A stretch of DNA of 7,605 nucleotides from an uncultured Prevotella sp. (GTDB taxonomy: Bacteria > Bacteroidota > Bacteroidia > Bacteroidales > Bacteroidaceae): assembly GCA_934203355.1 (NCBI GenBank), contig CAKPZC010000080.1, forward strand, positions 1 to 7,605. Direction: 5' to 3'. Position numbers and translations under genes: made by a program. Below, one piece after another: positions 7,430-7,605 of the stretch (position 1 is the first letter of the stretch; each line of letters opens with the position of its first letter). The notes beneath the pieces are model-generated. The model was not told where the DNA came from. It did not search any database and worked only from the letters and a program-made list of their open reading frames with translations.

Positions 7430-7491
7430 GTCCGCTAACTTCCGTTAACTTCGGGCGAAGCCCTAACTTCCTTTAACTCCTATTTTGACAC
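7430..7491 (-). repeat. Interspersed repeat copy C
   Basis: It is inverted relative to copies B and D. It begins GTCCGCTAACTTCC, carries hairpin GGGC-GAA-GCCC (7453-7463), and ends CTCCTATTTTGACAC. Homology to copy B, read on the other strand, continues through the linker to 7530. It matches copy A closely but lacks that copy's 29 extra bases. Confidence 0.88.
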
Positions 7492-7553
7492 ACCCTTCAC
7501 TCTGCCATGATTGACCAGCCTATTTAGTGGAGGGTGTGTCAAAATAGGAGTTA
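7474..7553. repeat. Long inverted repeat joining copies C and D
   Basis: Arms 7474-7501 and 7526-7553 are complementary at 27 of 28 positions, and the exception (7497/7530) is a possible G-T wobble. The loop is 24 nt. The arms comprise the CTCCTATTTTGACAC ends of copies C and D plus part of the linker. It could extrude as a cruciform, or form a very stable RNA hairpin if transcribed. No U-tract follows. Confidence 0.85.
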
Positions 7554-7605
7554 GAAGAAGTTAAGAAGAAGTTAATCCATCTACGATGGATGGAAGTTAA
7601 CGGAC
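7536..7605 (+). repeat. Interspersed repeat copy D, at the window end
   Basis: It starts GTGTCAAAATAGGAG and ends CGGAC at the last base of the window, the same end as copy B, with the same ATCCATC/GATGGAT hairpin. The period from copy B to copy D is 207 nt, so the region is a B-spacer-C-linker-D array that may continue beyond the window. Confidence 0.88.

Noticed and set aside
7294..7605. Possible insertion sequence or integron array
   Set aside because: There is no transposase or integrase frame and no recognisable IS ends or cassette genes. Only short palindromic repeats are visible.

Overview
The window looks like chromosomal DNA from a Bacteroidota species, most likely Prevotellaceae (Prevotella/Segatella group). 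This rests on the gene repertoire (GH95 fucosidase, CBM20-CBM20-GH77 architecture, 485-residue PepD, YbhN-type membrane protein), A/T-rich leaders without Shine-Dalgarno sequences, and two sites matching the Bacteroidota -7 promoter consensus TAnnTTTG. The genus is inferred from gene style, not from a marker gene.

All four genes are on the minus strand. Reading in transcription order (right to left), the first pair is carbohydrate-related: a truncated 4-alpha-glucanotransferase-like protein (5529-7127), then, 53 nt downstream, a secreted GH95 alpha-L-fucosidase-type enzyme (2980-5475). A 352-nt intergenic region follows (2628-2979). It holds a perfectly phased 22-bp tandem repeat, a 13-bp inverted repeat and a promoter. 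The second pair is a YbhN/LPG-synthase-TM family membrane protein with a TTG start (1629-2627) and, 24 nt further on, the cytosolic dipeptidase PepD (147-1604). No SusC/SusD pair, regulator or transposase is present, so this is not a complete polysaccharide utilisation locus.

Both ends of the window lie in one family of short interspersed repeats: one copy at the left edge (6-96) and three at the right edge (7331-7398, 7430-7491, 7536-7605) in alternating orientation. Members share conserved ends and repeated TTAACTTCC words, but carry different small hairpins between these words. That the window starts and stops inside these repeats suggests a contig broken at multi-copy sequence.

The two points most worth following up are the GH77-like protein, which keeps two CBM20 domains but has lost the nucleophile Asp and the whole C-terminal part of the catalytic domain, and the hairpin-cassette repeat family. 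I found no clear new defence or mobile system.
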